Part shown: positions 17,159 through 25,319 of the stretch, piece after piece
How positions within the stretch are numbered: the stretch's first letter is position 1
Layout of the letters: every line of letters begins with the position of its first letter
NCBI RefSeq assembly: GCF_016862435.1
Contig: NZ_BOMY01000025.1
Location: 62,001 to 126,000 of the forward strand
Source: Paractinoplanes tereljensis
GTDB taxonomy: Bacteria > Actinomycetota > Actinomycetes > Mycobacteriales > Micromonosporaceae
Direction of reading: 5' to 3'
Length of the DNA stretch: 64,000 nucleotides
The notes under the pieces: generated by a model
Database searches by the model: none
Told to the model about the DNA's origin: nothing
Seen by the model: only the letters and a program-made list of their open reading frames with translations
Translations under genes and position numbers: made by a program

Positions 17159-17857
17159 ATGAGCCTGTGGCGGAGAGTCCGCGCCGAGCTGACCGGAGCG
17201 TGGCGGTCGGTGCGCTACGACATGGGCCGCCGGCCGGTGCAGCCCGCACCGGGCGGGCCGGATATGACGTCGACCGGGATGAATACCTTCGGCGGTCCGG
17301 TGTTCGCGGAGTTCGTCCCGCCCCGGCGGCCGCGCCGGGCGCTCGCCGTCACCGGTTTGGGGGTGCTGACCGTGGTCGGTGCGACCGGTGCCTACCTCGG
17401 GGTGGTGAACGGACTCGGGTCGCTGCTGAAGGAGCCGTCGGCGGCCGCGGACACGGTGCCGGCCCGACCGGCGGCGACGAGCACCTTCACGCCCAACACC
17501 GGGATCGGTCAGGGTCCCGTGCCGGCGGTGCACAGCTCACGCCGTACCCCAGCGGTCGGCCTCGAGCCGGCGGCGGACGCACCCGGCCCGGCCACGACGG
17601 ACCCGATCCCGTCGCTGCCACCGCAGCCGGCGAACGTGAGTCCGATTCGGACGACAAATACCGCCAAACCCGGATGTCGCTGCGACAGCCCGCCGGTGCC
17701 GACACCGACCGCGCCCAGCTCATCGGCCTCGCCGACGCCCTCCGGCAGTGCTTCGCCGAGCGCCTCCGTCTCACCCAGCGAGACGTCGGCCACACCCTCC
17801 GATTCGGTCGAACCTAGCGAATCCCCTGATTCCTGGCATCGCCACCGACGGCAGTAA
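17159..17857 (+). CDS. Single-pass membrane protein with Ser/Pro-rich tail
   Basis: A 232-residue protein of no family I recognise. Residues 1-60 are basic and cytoplasmic (WRRVRAELTGAWRSVRYDM). One membrane helix lies near 61-83 (ALAVTGLGVLTVVGATG). The rest is an extracellular, Pro/Ser/Thr-rich, probably disordered tail with a lone CRC near residue 180 and a final ~50 residues of Ser/Pro repeats. It is divergent from the Rv2175c homologue across 33 bp and lies upstream of the PASTA kinase, so a cell-surface or kinase-associated role is possible but unproven. GC3 and codon pattern look like coding DNA. Confidence 0.6.
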   Translation: MSLWRRVRAELTGAWRSVRYDMGRRPVQPAPGGPDMTSTGMNTFGGPVFAEFVPPRRPRRALAVTGLGVLTVVGATGAYLGVVNGLGSLLKEPSAAADTVPARPAATSTFTPNTGIGQGPVPAVHSSRRTPAVGLEPAADAPGPATTDPIPSLPPQPANVSPIRTTNTAKPGCRCDSPPVPTPTAPSSSASPTPSGSASPSASVSPSETSATPSDSVEPSESPDSWHRHRRQ

Positions 17858-17981
17858 ATCCGCTTTTGTCGGGGCAGACAGCCGGTGTGAGCAGCTGGTC
17901 CGGACCGCGGGCGTACCCGTTTGGACTCAGCTATGACATCCTGGTCTGCCCCCACCGGAAAGACACATACACTTCACGCCG

Positions 17982-19925
17982 ATGGACACCACAGTCGCCG
18001 ACACGTTGATCGGCACGACGATTGACGGCCGCTACCGGATCACCGGTCGAGTGGCCCGTGGTGGCATGGCGACCGTCTACACGGCCACCGATCAGCGACT
18101 CGAACGCACCGTGGCCCTGAAGATCATTCACCCCTCGCAGGCGACGAATGTCCACTTCGTGGACAGGTTCACCGACGAGGCCAAGACGATCGCCCGGCTC
18201 ACCCACCCCAACGTCGTGGCCGTGTACGACCAGGGCCGCCACCAGGGCTTGCCCTACCTGGTGATGGAGTACGTGCAGGGTCACACCCTGCGGGACGTGC
18301 TCAGCCAGCGCCGCCGTCTCAACCCCAACGAGGCCTGCGCGATCCTCGAGCAGATGCTCGCCGCGATCGCCGCCGCCCACCGGGCCGGCCTGGTCCACCG
18401 CGACGTCAAACCGGAGAACGTGCTGGTCGCCGAGGCGCCCAGCGGTGGCGCCGGCAACCTGATCGACGCCGTGGTCAAGGTGGCCGACTTCGGGCTGGCC
18501 CGCGCGGTCGAGGCGAGCAGCGTCGACGACTCCGGCCAGCTGATGGCGACCGTGGCCTACGTCGCACCCGAGCTGGTCACCGACGGGCACGCGGACGCGC
18601 GCACCGACGTCTACTCGGCCGGCATCGTGCTCTACGAGATGCTCAGCGGCCGCGTCCCATTCGACGGCGACGACCCGGTCGAGGTCGCCTGGCAGCACGT
18701 CGACAACGACGTGCCGCCCCCGTCGGCGGTCGTCAAGGGCATCCCCAAGGCGCTCGACGACCTGGTCGCCCGGGCCACCCGCCGCGACCCGGGCGCCCGG
18801 CCCACCGACGCCGGTGCCCTGCTCGGCGAGGTCCAGGCGGTCAAGGACGACCTCGGCGCGGCCAGTGTCGAGACCGCCCTGCTGCGTCAGGTGCCGCAGT
18901 CCCGGCACGCCGACGCCGACGCGACCGCGATGGTTCCGGCCGTCACCGACGGCTACGGCACCGACCGGCCCACCTGGGCCCGGCTGCCCGAGCAGAGCCG
19001 CAACACCCAGGTCTACCGGCGCGGCGACGCCGCCCTGGGCCGTAACACCGGTTTCGACCGGCGGCGCATCCTGCTGTCGGCCGCCATCGCGGTGATGGTG
19101 CTGGTGGTCATCGGCAGCACCTGGTGGGTGACGCTGGGTCGCTACACCGAGGCGCCAACCATGGTCAACATGACCAAGGAGCAGGCGCAGCTGTTCGCCC
19201 GGCAGAACAACTTCGAGCTGTTCTACGCCGACGGCGCCTACAGCGAGACCGCCCCCAAGGACACCGTGGTCAGCCAAAATCCGGCCGTCAAGGCGCGGAT
19301 CGTCAACGGCGGCACGATCACGCTGGTGCTGTCGCTGGGCCCGGAGCGGTTCGAGGTGCCCGACCTGGCCGGGCTCGAGCTGACCGCGGCCAAGGCCGAG
19401 CTGGATCAGAACGGCCTGAAGGTCAAAGAGGGCACCGCGCAGTACAGCGACACCGTCCCCGAGGGCGCGGTGGTCTCCACCGACCCGGCCAAGGGCACCG
19501 AGCTCAAGCGGGGCGACACGGTCACCGTCGTGGTCAGCAAGGGCCGGGCCCCGATCCAGGTGCCCGACCTGGTCGGCAAGAACATCAACGACGCCCGTAA
19601 CGCGTTGCAGGGGCTGGGCCTGACCGCGGTCGAGCGCTACAAGGACAACGACCAGCCGGCCGACACGGTCATCGCGCAGACCCCCAAGGCGGGCACCGGC
19701 GCGGCCAAGGACGCCGAGGTCACCCTGGACGTCAGCAAGGGCCCGCCGCTGGTCGGCGTGCCCGACCTGAACAACCAGCCGTGCCAGCAGGCCGCGGCCA
19801 CCCTGCAGGGCCTCAACCTGCGGGTGCGCATCGAGGGCTTCAACCAGAACGGCTTCGTCCGCCAGCAGAACCCGGTGAACACCCAGGTGCCGCCGCAGAC
19901 CGAGGTGGTCATCGCGTGCTTCTAG
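17982..19925 (+). CDS. pknL: PASTA-domain Ser/Thr protein kinase (PknL-like)
   Basis: A 647-residue receptor kinase. The kinase domain spans about 13-275: glycine loop RVARGGMATVYTA, VAib-type lysine in VALKII, catalytic HRDVKPENV near residue 140, DFG near 169. A juxtamembrane linker leads to one membrane helix (about 364-386). Four extracellular PASTA repeats follow (about 390-457, 458-526, 527-594, 595-647). PASTA domains bind muropeptides or lipid II, so the kinase should sense cell-wall state. Proximity to the Rv2175c homologue supports the name PknL. A TACACT -10 element at 17968-17973 lies 8 nt before the ATG, giving an almost leaderless mRNA. The next gene overlaps its stop by 10 nt. 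Confidence 0.92.
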   Translation: MDTTVADTLIGTTIDGRYRITGRVARGGMATVYTATDQRLERTVALKIIHPSQATNVHFVDRFTDEAKTIARLTHPNVVAVYDQGRHQGLPYLVMEYVQGHTLRDVLSQRRRLNPNEACAILEQMLAAIAAAHRAGLVHRDVKPENVLVAEAPSGGAGNLIDAVVKVADFGLARAVEASSVDDSGQLMATVAYVAPELVTDGHADARTDVYSAGIVLYEMLSGRVPFDGDDPVEVAWQHVDNDVPPPSAVVKGIPKALDDLVARATRRDPGARPTDAGALLGEVQAVKDDLGAASVETALLRQVPQSRHADADATAMVPAVTDGYGTDRPTWARLPEQSRNTQVYRRGDAALGRNTGFDRRRILLSAAIAVMVLVVIGSTWWVTLGRYTEAPTMVNMTKEQAQLFARQNNFELFYADGAYSETAPKDTVVSQNPAVKARIVNGGTITLVLSLGPERFEVPDLAGLELTAAKAELDQNGLKVKEGTAQYSDTVPEGAVVSTDPAKGTELKRGDTVTVVVSKGRAPIQVPDLVGKNINDARNALQGLGLTAVERYKDNDQPADTVIAQTPKAGTGAAKDAEVTLDVSKGPPLVGVPDLNNQPCQQAAATLQGLNLRVRIEGFNQNGFVRQQNPVNTQVPPQTEVVIACF

Positions 19926-20773
19926 ACCGTCCCATCGGTTCGCACACCAAGACGTCCGGCGGGCTGGCCAAGGCCGCCCTGCCGTACGTGGACGCGGCCG
20001 GGTCGGAGACCCTGCAGGTGTACGTCTCCAACTCGCGTGGCTGGGCCCTGCCGCCCGGTGACCCGAAGCAGGACACCCTGTTCCGGGACGGCATCGGCGA
20101 GCGCGGTCTCCCGGCGTACATCCATGCCTCTCTGCTGGTGAATTTGGGTTCGCCGACCGAGATGACCGTCGAACGGTCGATCGCGACGCTGGCCCACGCC
20201 CTCGACCGGGGCCGGGCGATCGGCGCGGCCGCGGTGGTCTACCACGCGGGCAGCTCGGTCGACCCCGAGCACGACGCCAAGGCGATGCACCAGCTGCGCG
20301 AGGCCCTGCTGCCGCTGCTCGACGACGCAGCCGCCCGCGGTCTGCCGAAACTGCTCGTCGAGCCGAGCGCCGGCGGTGGCCGCAGCCTGGCCTCGAAGGT
20401 GCAGGACCTGGGCCCCTACCTGGCGGCGGTGGAGCAGCACCCGTGGATGGGCGTCTGCTTCGACACCTGCCACGCCTGGGCGGCCGGGCACGACCTGGCC
20501 ACTCCCGGCGGGATGACCGCGACGCTGGACACGCTGATCGACACGATCGGCGCCGACCGGCTGATGCTGATCCACGCCAACGACTCGAAGGACGAGTGCG
20601 GCTCGACCCGCGACCGGCACGAGACGATCGGCAAGGGCCGCATCGGCGAGGCCGCGTTCGCCGAGCTGATGACCCACCCGGCCGTCGCTGCCGTCCCGGT
20701 GATCGTGGAGACGCCGTCGGTCGAGCACGAGGGCCACGCGGCCGACATCGCCCTGCTCAAGTCCCTGCGCTGA
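19916..20773 (+). CDS. nfo: Deoxyribonuclease IV (AP endonuclease, EndoIV family)
   Basis: A 285-residue TIM-barrel, three-metal AP endonuclease of base excision repair. Metal ligands and motifs are visible: IGSHTKTSGG at the N-terminus, VVYHAGSS near residue 105, LLVEPSAGGG near 145, GVCFDTCHAWAAGHD near 180, LIHANDSKDECGSTRDRHETIG near 218, and VPVIVETPS near the end. The length is normal. The GTG at 19916 overlaps the end of the kinase gene, and this is the earliest start that keeps the family N-terminus. The 3' end overlaps the convergent LysR gene by 17 bp. Confidence 0.92.
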   Translation: MLLDRPIGSHTKTSGGLAKAALPYVDAAGSETLQVYVSNSRGWALPPGDPKQDTLFRDGIGERGLPAYIHASLLVNLGSPTEMTVERSIATLAHALDRGRAIGAAAVVYHAGSSVDPEHDAKAMHQLREALLPLLDDAAARGLPKLLVEPSAGGGRSLASKVQDLGPYLAAVEQHPWMGVCFDTCHAWAAGHDLATPGGMTATLDTLIDTIGADRLMLIHANDSKDECGSTRDRHETIGKGRIGEAAFAELMTHPAVAAVPVIVETPSVEHEGHAADIALLKSLR

Positions 20774-21629
20774 GCAGCGCCGACAGCCGGGCGGCCGGGC
20801 CGTCCTCGTCGGCGCGCAACGACAGCAACTCCACCCGGTGGACCAGCCGGTCCACCGGCACGCCGGTCAGGCCGTCGTGCGCGGCGACCATGGGCTCGGG
20901 CAGCACGGCCAGGCCGTGCCCGGCGGCGACCAGACCGGCCAGCACGGTGGCGTCACAGCCGTCGTAGCGCAGGCTCGCCCGCAGGCCGTCGACCGGCAGC
21001 CGGGTGAACGGCGCGATCTCCGGGGCATCGATCCAGTACGCGTCGGCCAGGTCGCCCAGCCCGACCCGCGACCGGCCGTGCAACGGGTGGGTCCGCGGGA
21101 CCGCCACCACCGCCCGGCTCTCCGCGACGCCGACCGCCCGCGGGCCGCCGGCACCGGGCTCGGGCAGGCGCAGCGGGTCGTTGGGTGCGGTGAAGCCGTC
21201 CACCAGGCCGAGGTCGTGCTCGCCGACCGCCACCGCCTCGACAATCTTGTCGCGATCGGCGACCCGGACGTGCGTGCGGAGCAGCGCCGACTCGGCTCGG
21301 ATGGTGGCGATCGCGGTCGCCACCGGGGCCGCCCAGGACAGCGGGGTCAGCCCGATCACCAGCCGGCCGGGCGGGGCCAGCGCGCGGGCCACGTCGGCGC
21401 GAGCCGCCTCCAGGCGTACCAGGATGAGCGCCGCATGTCGTCGCAGCCGCTCGCCGGCCGGGGTCGGCGCGACCGGGCGCCGGGTGAACAGCGAAGTGCC
21501 CAGGTCGGCCTCCAGGGTCGCGATCTGCTGCGAGACCGCGGACTGGGTGTATCGCAGGCGCTCGGCGGCGGCCGAGAACGAGCCGGTGTCGGCCACCGCG
21601 AGGAAGGTACGGAGCAGGTGCGGATCCAC
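20757..21629 (-). CDS. LysR-family transcriptional regulator
   Basis: About 290 residues: an N-terminal winged helix (DPHLLRTFLAVADTGSFSAAAERL, then TQSAVSQQIATLEADLGTSLF) and a periplasmic-binding-like effector domain. The GTG at 21629 is preferred because TAGCAT lies 7 nt upstream on the minus strand (leaderless), and the family normally starts at this point. A start at 21662 adds 11 residues. It is divergent from a glutamine-amidotransferase-like gene and may regulate it. Confidence 0.87.
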   Translation of the reverse strand: MDPHLLRTFLAVADTGSFSAAAERLRYTQSAVSQQIATLEADLGTSLFTRRPVAPTPAGERLRRHAALILVRLEAARADVARALAPPGRLVIGLTPLSWAAPVATAIATIRAESALLRTHVRVADRDKIVEAVAVGEHDLGLVDGFTAPNDPLRLPEPGAGGPRAVGVAESRAVVAVPRTHPLHGRSRVGLGDLADAYWIDAPEIAPFTRLPVDGLRASLRYDGCDATVLAGLVAAGHGLAVLPEPMVAAHDGLTGVPVDRLVHRVELLSLRADEDGPAARLSALLSAGT

Positions 21630-21700
21630 ATCAGCGATGCTAATACCGGCCGTACCAATCATCGTTGGACCTTATGTCTCAGGGCGGGCAGCATCGGGGC

Positions 21701-22414
21701 ATGATTTCGATTGCCCTGGTCGGCGACCGGTCGCCCGCCGTGCGAGCCCATTCGCGCATCCCCGCCATCCTCGACGCCCTCCGTGAGCAGGAGCAGATCG
21801 ACCTCGACGCGTACTGGATCCCGTCGCCCGACGCGGCCGACCCGGCCGCGCTGCGCGGGTTCGCCGGGATCTGGCTGGCGCCCGGCAGCCCGTACCGCAG
21901 CGAGGCCGGAGCCGTGACCGCCGCGCACACCGCCCGCACCGCCGGGATTCCGTTCCTCGGCACCTGCGGCGGTTTCCAGCACGCCATGCTGGAGTTCGCC
22001 CGCAACGTCTGTGACCTGCCCGGCGCCCGGCACGCCGAGAACGACGAGGGCCCCGGCACCGACGCGCTGATCGCCGAGCTGTCCTGCTCGCTGGTCGGGC
22101 ACGAGGGCGCGATCAACCTGGCCCCCGGCTCGCGCATCGAGGAGCTGCTGGGCGCGAGCCGCACGGTCGAGCGCTACCACTGCAGCTACGGCATCGCGGC
22201 CGGTTACATCGACCGGCTCGCCGCGCACGGCATGCGTTTCTCCGGGCACGACGACTCCGGCGAGGTACGCGTGGCCGAGCTGCCCGGCCACCCGTTCTTC
22301 CTGGCCACCCTTTTCCAGCCGGAACTGCACACCGACGGCGTGCACCCGGTGATCCGTGGTTTCGCCCACGCCGCGGTCCTCGCCTCGCTGAGTGAAGGCC
22401 GCCTCGCTGAGTGA
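21701..22414 (+). CDS. Class I glutamine-amidotransferase-like protein (CTP-synthase C-terminal type)
   Basis: A 237-residue stand-alone GATase domain resembling the C-terminal half of CTP synthase. The nucleophile is in LGTCGGFQHAMLEFARNV near residue 85 and the His-Glu partner in LFQPELHTDG near 210, so the catalytic triad is present. There is no synthetase domain, so the acceptor of ammonia is unknown and the protein may be a hydrolase acting on another gamma-glutamyl compound. The ATG at 21701 starts the first beta strand (ISIALVGDRS). The last codons and stop lie inside a 19-bp tandem repeat. Confidence 0.78.
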   Translation: MISIALVGDRSPAVRAHSRIPAILDALREQEQIDLDAYWIPSPDAADPAALRGFAGIWLAPGSPYRSEAGAVTAAHTARTAGIPFLGTCGGFQHAMLEFARNVCDLPGARHAENDEGPGTDALIAELSCSLVGHEGAINLAPGSRIEELLGASRTVERYHCSYGIAAGYIDRLAAHGMRFSGHDDSGEVRVAELPGHPFFLATLFQPELHTDGVHPVIRGFAHAAVLASLSEGRLAE

Positions 22415-22495
22415 AGGCCGCCTCGCTGAGTGAAGGCCGCCTCGCTGAGTGAAGGCCATCTCGCTGAGTGAAGGCCGTCTCGCTGAGTAGCGGCC
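22382..22495. repeat. 19-bp tandem repeat x6 over a stop codon
   Basis: Six head-to-tail copies of GCCTCGCTGAGTGAAGGCC (22382, 22401, 22420, 22439, 22458, 22477). The first four are perfect and the last two diverge. Each contains TGAGTGA, and the stop of the GATase-like gene is in the second unit. The array fills the gap to the next gene. Confidence 0.95.
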
Positions 22496-22511
22496 GGGAG
22501 GTTGCCGCTGG

Positions 22512-23678
22512 ATGATGGAGCCGATGCTTGCGATGGAAGCGGTTCGGCGGCTGCTCGCGCTGCGACACGGGCGGGCCGAAGATCTGCCCGTGGTGCTGGC
22601 GCGGGCCGCGCCGCTGCTCGACGCCGAGTCGGCGGGCGTGCTGCTCATCGACTACGGGCAGCTGGCCCTGTGCCCGCTGCACGGCAGCGCGCCCGGCGAC
22701 CTGGAATCACAGCCGGTCGAGACGACCGCGGCCGGGCGGTGCTTCACCACCGCGACCGAGACCTACGACGACGGTTACCTCTGGCTGCCGCTGCTGCACG
22801 GCGCCGAGCGGCTCGGCGTGCTCGGGCTGGGCGTCAAGGAGATGCCGGGGGCCGACGCCCGGCGCGACCTCGACGTGATCGCGGCCCTGGTCGCCGAGCT
22901 GATCGCGAGCCGCCGCTTCTACGGCGACGCGGTCGAGCACACCCGGCGCCGGCTGCCCATGCAGCTGGCCGCCGAGATCATCTGGAACCAGCTGCCGCCG
23001 CTCACCTGCGCGGTCGACGGCACCGTGGTGACCGCGGTGCTGGAACCCTGTTACGACGTCGGCGGGGACGCGTTCGACTACGCGGTCAACGGCGACGTGC
23101 TGCACGTCGGGCTGTTCGACACGGTGGGGCACGGCATCAGCGCCAGCGCCCTCACCACGCTGACCCTCAACACCTACCGCAACGCCCGCCGGTCCGGGCT
23201 GTCGCTCGCCGACACCTGCCGCTCGATCGACAAGTGGATCAACGCGCAGTACCCGGGCAGTTTCGTCACCGCCCTGCTCGTCGAGCTCGACACCGCCACC
23301 GGCCACTACCGGCGGATCAGCGCCGGCCACCCGGCCGAGCTGCTGCTGCGCGACGGCCGCCAACTGCCCCCGCTGCGCACCCCGACGACCCTGCCGCTCG
23401 GCCTCGGCCACATGCTGGGCCGCGCCCCCGGCATTGTCGAGCAGCAGCTCGAACCGGGCGACACGCTGATCCTCTACACCGACGGGATCACCGAGGCCCG
23501 GGACGCGTCCGGCACGCTGTTCGGCCCCGACCGGCTGGCCGACTTCATGATCACTCTGTTGAAGGGGGGCCTGACGGCCCCGGAGATCATGCGCCGGCTG
23601 ATTCAGGCCATCGTGACGTACGAGGAGGGCGAGCTCCGCGACGACGCTACCGCCGCGATGCTCCAGTGGCGGCACTGA
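22512..23678 (+). CDS. GAF-SpoIIE-type PP2C protein phosphatase
   Basis: A 388-residue soluble protein with an N-terminal GAF-like sensor (about 15-145) and a C-terminal SpoIIE/RsbU phosphatase domain (about 165-388). Metal-binding residues are in VGGDAFDYAVNGD, VGLFDTVGHGISAS, LILYTDGITEA and ELRDDATAAML. Such proteins dephosphorylate anti-anti-sigma factors in partner-switching stress or development pathways. No cognate anti-sigma or STAS gene is in the window. The ATG at 22512 has GGGAGG about 11 nt upstream. The 3' end overlaps the convergent XRE gene by 32 bp. Confidence 0.88.
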   Translation: MMEPMLAMEAVRRLLALRHGRAEDLPVVLARAAPLLDAESAGVLLIDYGQLALCPLHGSAPGDLESQPVETTAAGRCFTTATETYDDGYLWLPLLHGAERLGVLGLGVKEMPGADARRDLDVIAALVAELIASRRFYGDAVEHTRRRLPMQLAAEIIWNQLPPLTCAVDGTVVTAVLEPCYDVGGDAFDYAVNGDVLHVGLFDTVGHGISASALTTLTLNTYRNARRSGLSLADTCRSIDKWINAQYPGSFVTALLVELDTATGHYRRISAGHPAELLLRDGRQLPPLRTPTTLPLGLGHMLGRAPGIVEQQLEPGDTLILYTDGITEARDASGTLFGPDRLADFMITLLKGGLTAPEIMRRLIQAIVTYEEGELRDDATAAMLQWRH

Positions 23679-24534
23679 GCCCGGCGGGTTGTCCGGCGGG
23701 TTGTCCGGCGGGTTGTCCGGCCACCAGCGCCAGCCGGAACTTGGATTCGTCCTCGGTGCCCGGCACCACGGTGAGAATCACGACCTTCAGGTCGGCGTCG
23801 GACATCACGTCGCAGTCGACCTCGATCGGCCCCACCGCCGGGTGCTCGACGACCTTGTGGTCCTCGCGATGCGTGCCGACCGCGCCGGCCGACCACAGCT
23901 CGGCGAACCGTGGGTTGCCGTCGGTGAGCGACCGGATCAGCCGGGTCAGGCGCGGGTTGCCCGGGAAGCGGCCGGTGGCCTGCCGCAGGTCGGACACGAT
24001 CGCCGCCTCCACCTCGTGGTGGGCGTGCGAGACGACCGGCCACTGCGACATCCCCGGCCCGTCGTCGCCGACCGGGAAGGTGTCGCGGGCGAAGTTGCGC
24101 AGCGGCACCGGCACCGTCGACGGATCGCCGAGCAGCGCGGCCCAGCCCCGGTTCCACCAGATGACCTGCCAGTCGGCGGCGAACACGGCGACGGCCGCGT
24201 CCCCGAGCCGGTTGAGGGCCCGCCGCAGGCCGGGCGGGATGTGCTCGGAGATCTCGCCGCCGGCCGGCGGCACCAGACCGGCCAGCCGGTAGAGATGGTC
24301 GCGCTCGGCCACGCTGAGCTGCAACGCCCGCGCCAGCGCGGCCACCACCTGCGCCGACGGCGAGGAAAATCGACCCTGCTCCAGCCGTACGACGTAGTCC
24401 ACCGAAATGCCGGCCAGGTCGGCGAGCTCCTCCCGGCGCAGCCCGACCGCTCGCCGCGCACGCCCCGCGGGCAGACCGGCCGCCGCCGGGGAGAGCCGAT
24501 CGCGCCAAGCTCGCAGAGTCACGCCGAGTTCCAT
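23647..24534 (-). CDS. XRE regulator with MmyB-like ligand domain
   Basis: A 295-residue regulator with an N-terminal Cro/XRE helix-turn-helix (about 30-85: RREELADLAGISVDYVVRLEQGR) and a PAS-like MmyB domain (AVAVFAADWQVIWWNRGWAALLGDPS near 112). This architecture is very common in actinomycetes beside oxidoreductase genes. Here it is divergent from an SDR gene (86 bp between) that it probably controls. The C-terminus carries a GQPA repeat from a 12-bp tandem duplication. The ligand is unknown, though fatty acids have been seen in this fold. Confidence 0.85.
   Translation of the reverse strand: MELGVTLRAWRDRLSPAAAGLPAGRARRAVGLRREELADLAGISVDYVVRLEQGRFSSPSAQVVAALARALQLSVAERDHLYRLAGLVPPAGGEISEHIPPGLRRALNRLGDAAVAVFAADWQVIWWNRGWAALLGDPSTVPVPLRNFARDTFPVGDDGPGMSQWPVVSHAHHEVEAAIVSDLRQATGRFPGNPRLTRLIRSLTDGNPRFAELWSAGAVGTHREDHKVVEHPAVGPIEVDCDVMSDADLKVVILTVVPGTEDESKFRLALVAGQPAGQPAGQPAGLSAATGASRR
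23681..23716. repeat. 12-bp tandem repeat x3 at a gene 3' end
   Basis: Three perfect copies of CCGGCGGGTTGT just after the SpoIIE-type gene. On the minus strand they encode the GQPA repeat near the C-terminus of the XRE regulator. Confidence 0.85.
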
Positions 24535-24594
24535 GGCAGCGATTCTCGCTCGGAGTCGCGGCCCGAGGGTGGTAACGATGTTCTCTGGATGACT

Positions 24595-24620
24595 GCGTCC
24601 ACCGCGCCGACGATGGACGC
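24595..24620. promoter_or_regulatory. Inverted repeat abutting the SDR start codon
   Basis: GCGTCCA (24595-24601) and TGGACGC (24614-24620) with a 12-nt spacer end exactly at the ATG. No ribosome site is visible. It could be the XRE operator or a translation-blocking hairpin. Confidence 0.4.
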
Positions 24621-25319
24621 ATGACGATCACCTTCATCACCGGGGCCAACAAGGGCCTCGGCCGCGAGACCGCCCGCCGCCTCATCGAACAGGGCCACAC
24701 CGTGCTGCTGGGGGCCCGCGACGAGCAGGCCGGCCGCGCCGCGGCATCTTCATTGGGCGCTCGTTTCGTTCGTATTGACGTGACCGACGACGACTCGGTC
24801 ACTGCGGCGGCTGCCGACGTCGAACAGCACGAAGGCCGGATCGACGTGCTGATCAACAACGCCGGTGTCCACGGCCCGATGGGCGACCCGAGCACCCTGA
24901 CCGCCGCTGAGGTCCTCGGCGTGCTGGACGTCAACGTGGTCGGCGTGGTGCGGGCCAGCACCGCGTTCCTGCCGCTCCTGCGGCGCTCGGCCGACCCGGT
25001 AATCATCAACGTGAGCAGCTCGATGGGCTCCCTGGCCGCCACCCACGACCCGGCCCGCGCCGAGTCCAAGGTGATCGCCGCGCCCTACACGTCCTCGAAG
25101 GCCGCGCTGACCATGCTGACCACCCAGTACGCCAAGGCGTTGCCGGACATCCGGATCAACGCGGCCGACCCGGGTTACACGGCGACCGACTTCAACGGCA
25201 ACTCCGGCCCCCAGACCGTAACCGAGGGCACCGACGCGGTAGTCACCCTGGCCACCGAGGGCCCAGGCCACGGCTCCGGCCGCTTCCTGGACCGAGACGG
25301 CGAAATCACCTGGTCCTGA
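24621..25319 (+). CDS. Short-chain dehydrogenase/reductase
   Basis: A 232-residue classical SDR. The NAD(P) site is TGANKGLGRETA near residue 7. NNAG is near 80, the catalytic Ser in INVSSSMGSL near 133, and the Tyr-Lys pair in APYTSSKAAL near 154. PGYTATDF follows. It reduces a carbonyl or oxidises an alcohol of unknown identity. It is divergent from the XRE/MmyB regulator, a frequent pairing. Its 3' end overlaps the convergent MFS gene by 14 bp. Confidence 0.88.
   Translation: MTITFITGANKGLGRETARRLIEQGHTVLLGARDEQAGRAAASSLGARFVRIDVTDDDSVTAAAADVEQHEGRIDVLINNAGVHGPMGDPSTLTAAEVLGVLDVNVVGVVRASTAFLPLLRRSADPVIINVSSSMGSLAATHDPARAESKVIAAPYTSSKAALTMLTTQYAKALPDIRINAADPGYTATDFNGNSGPQTVTEGTDAVVTLATEGPGHGSGRFLDRDGEITWS

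Noticed and set aside
17871-17893. Fourth PafBC-like site (TTGTCGGGG) before the PASTA kinase
   Set aside because: The -10 position reads CGGTGT instead of TANNNT.
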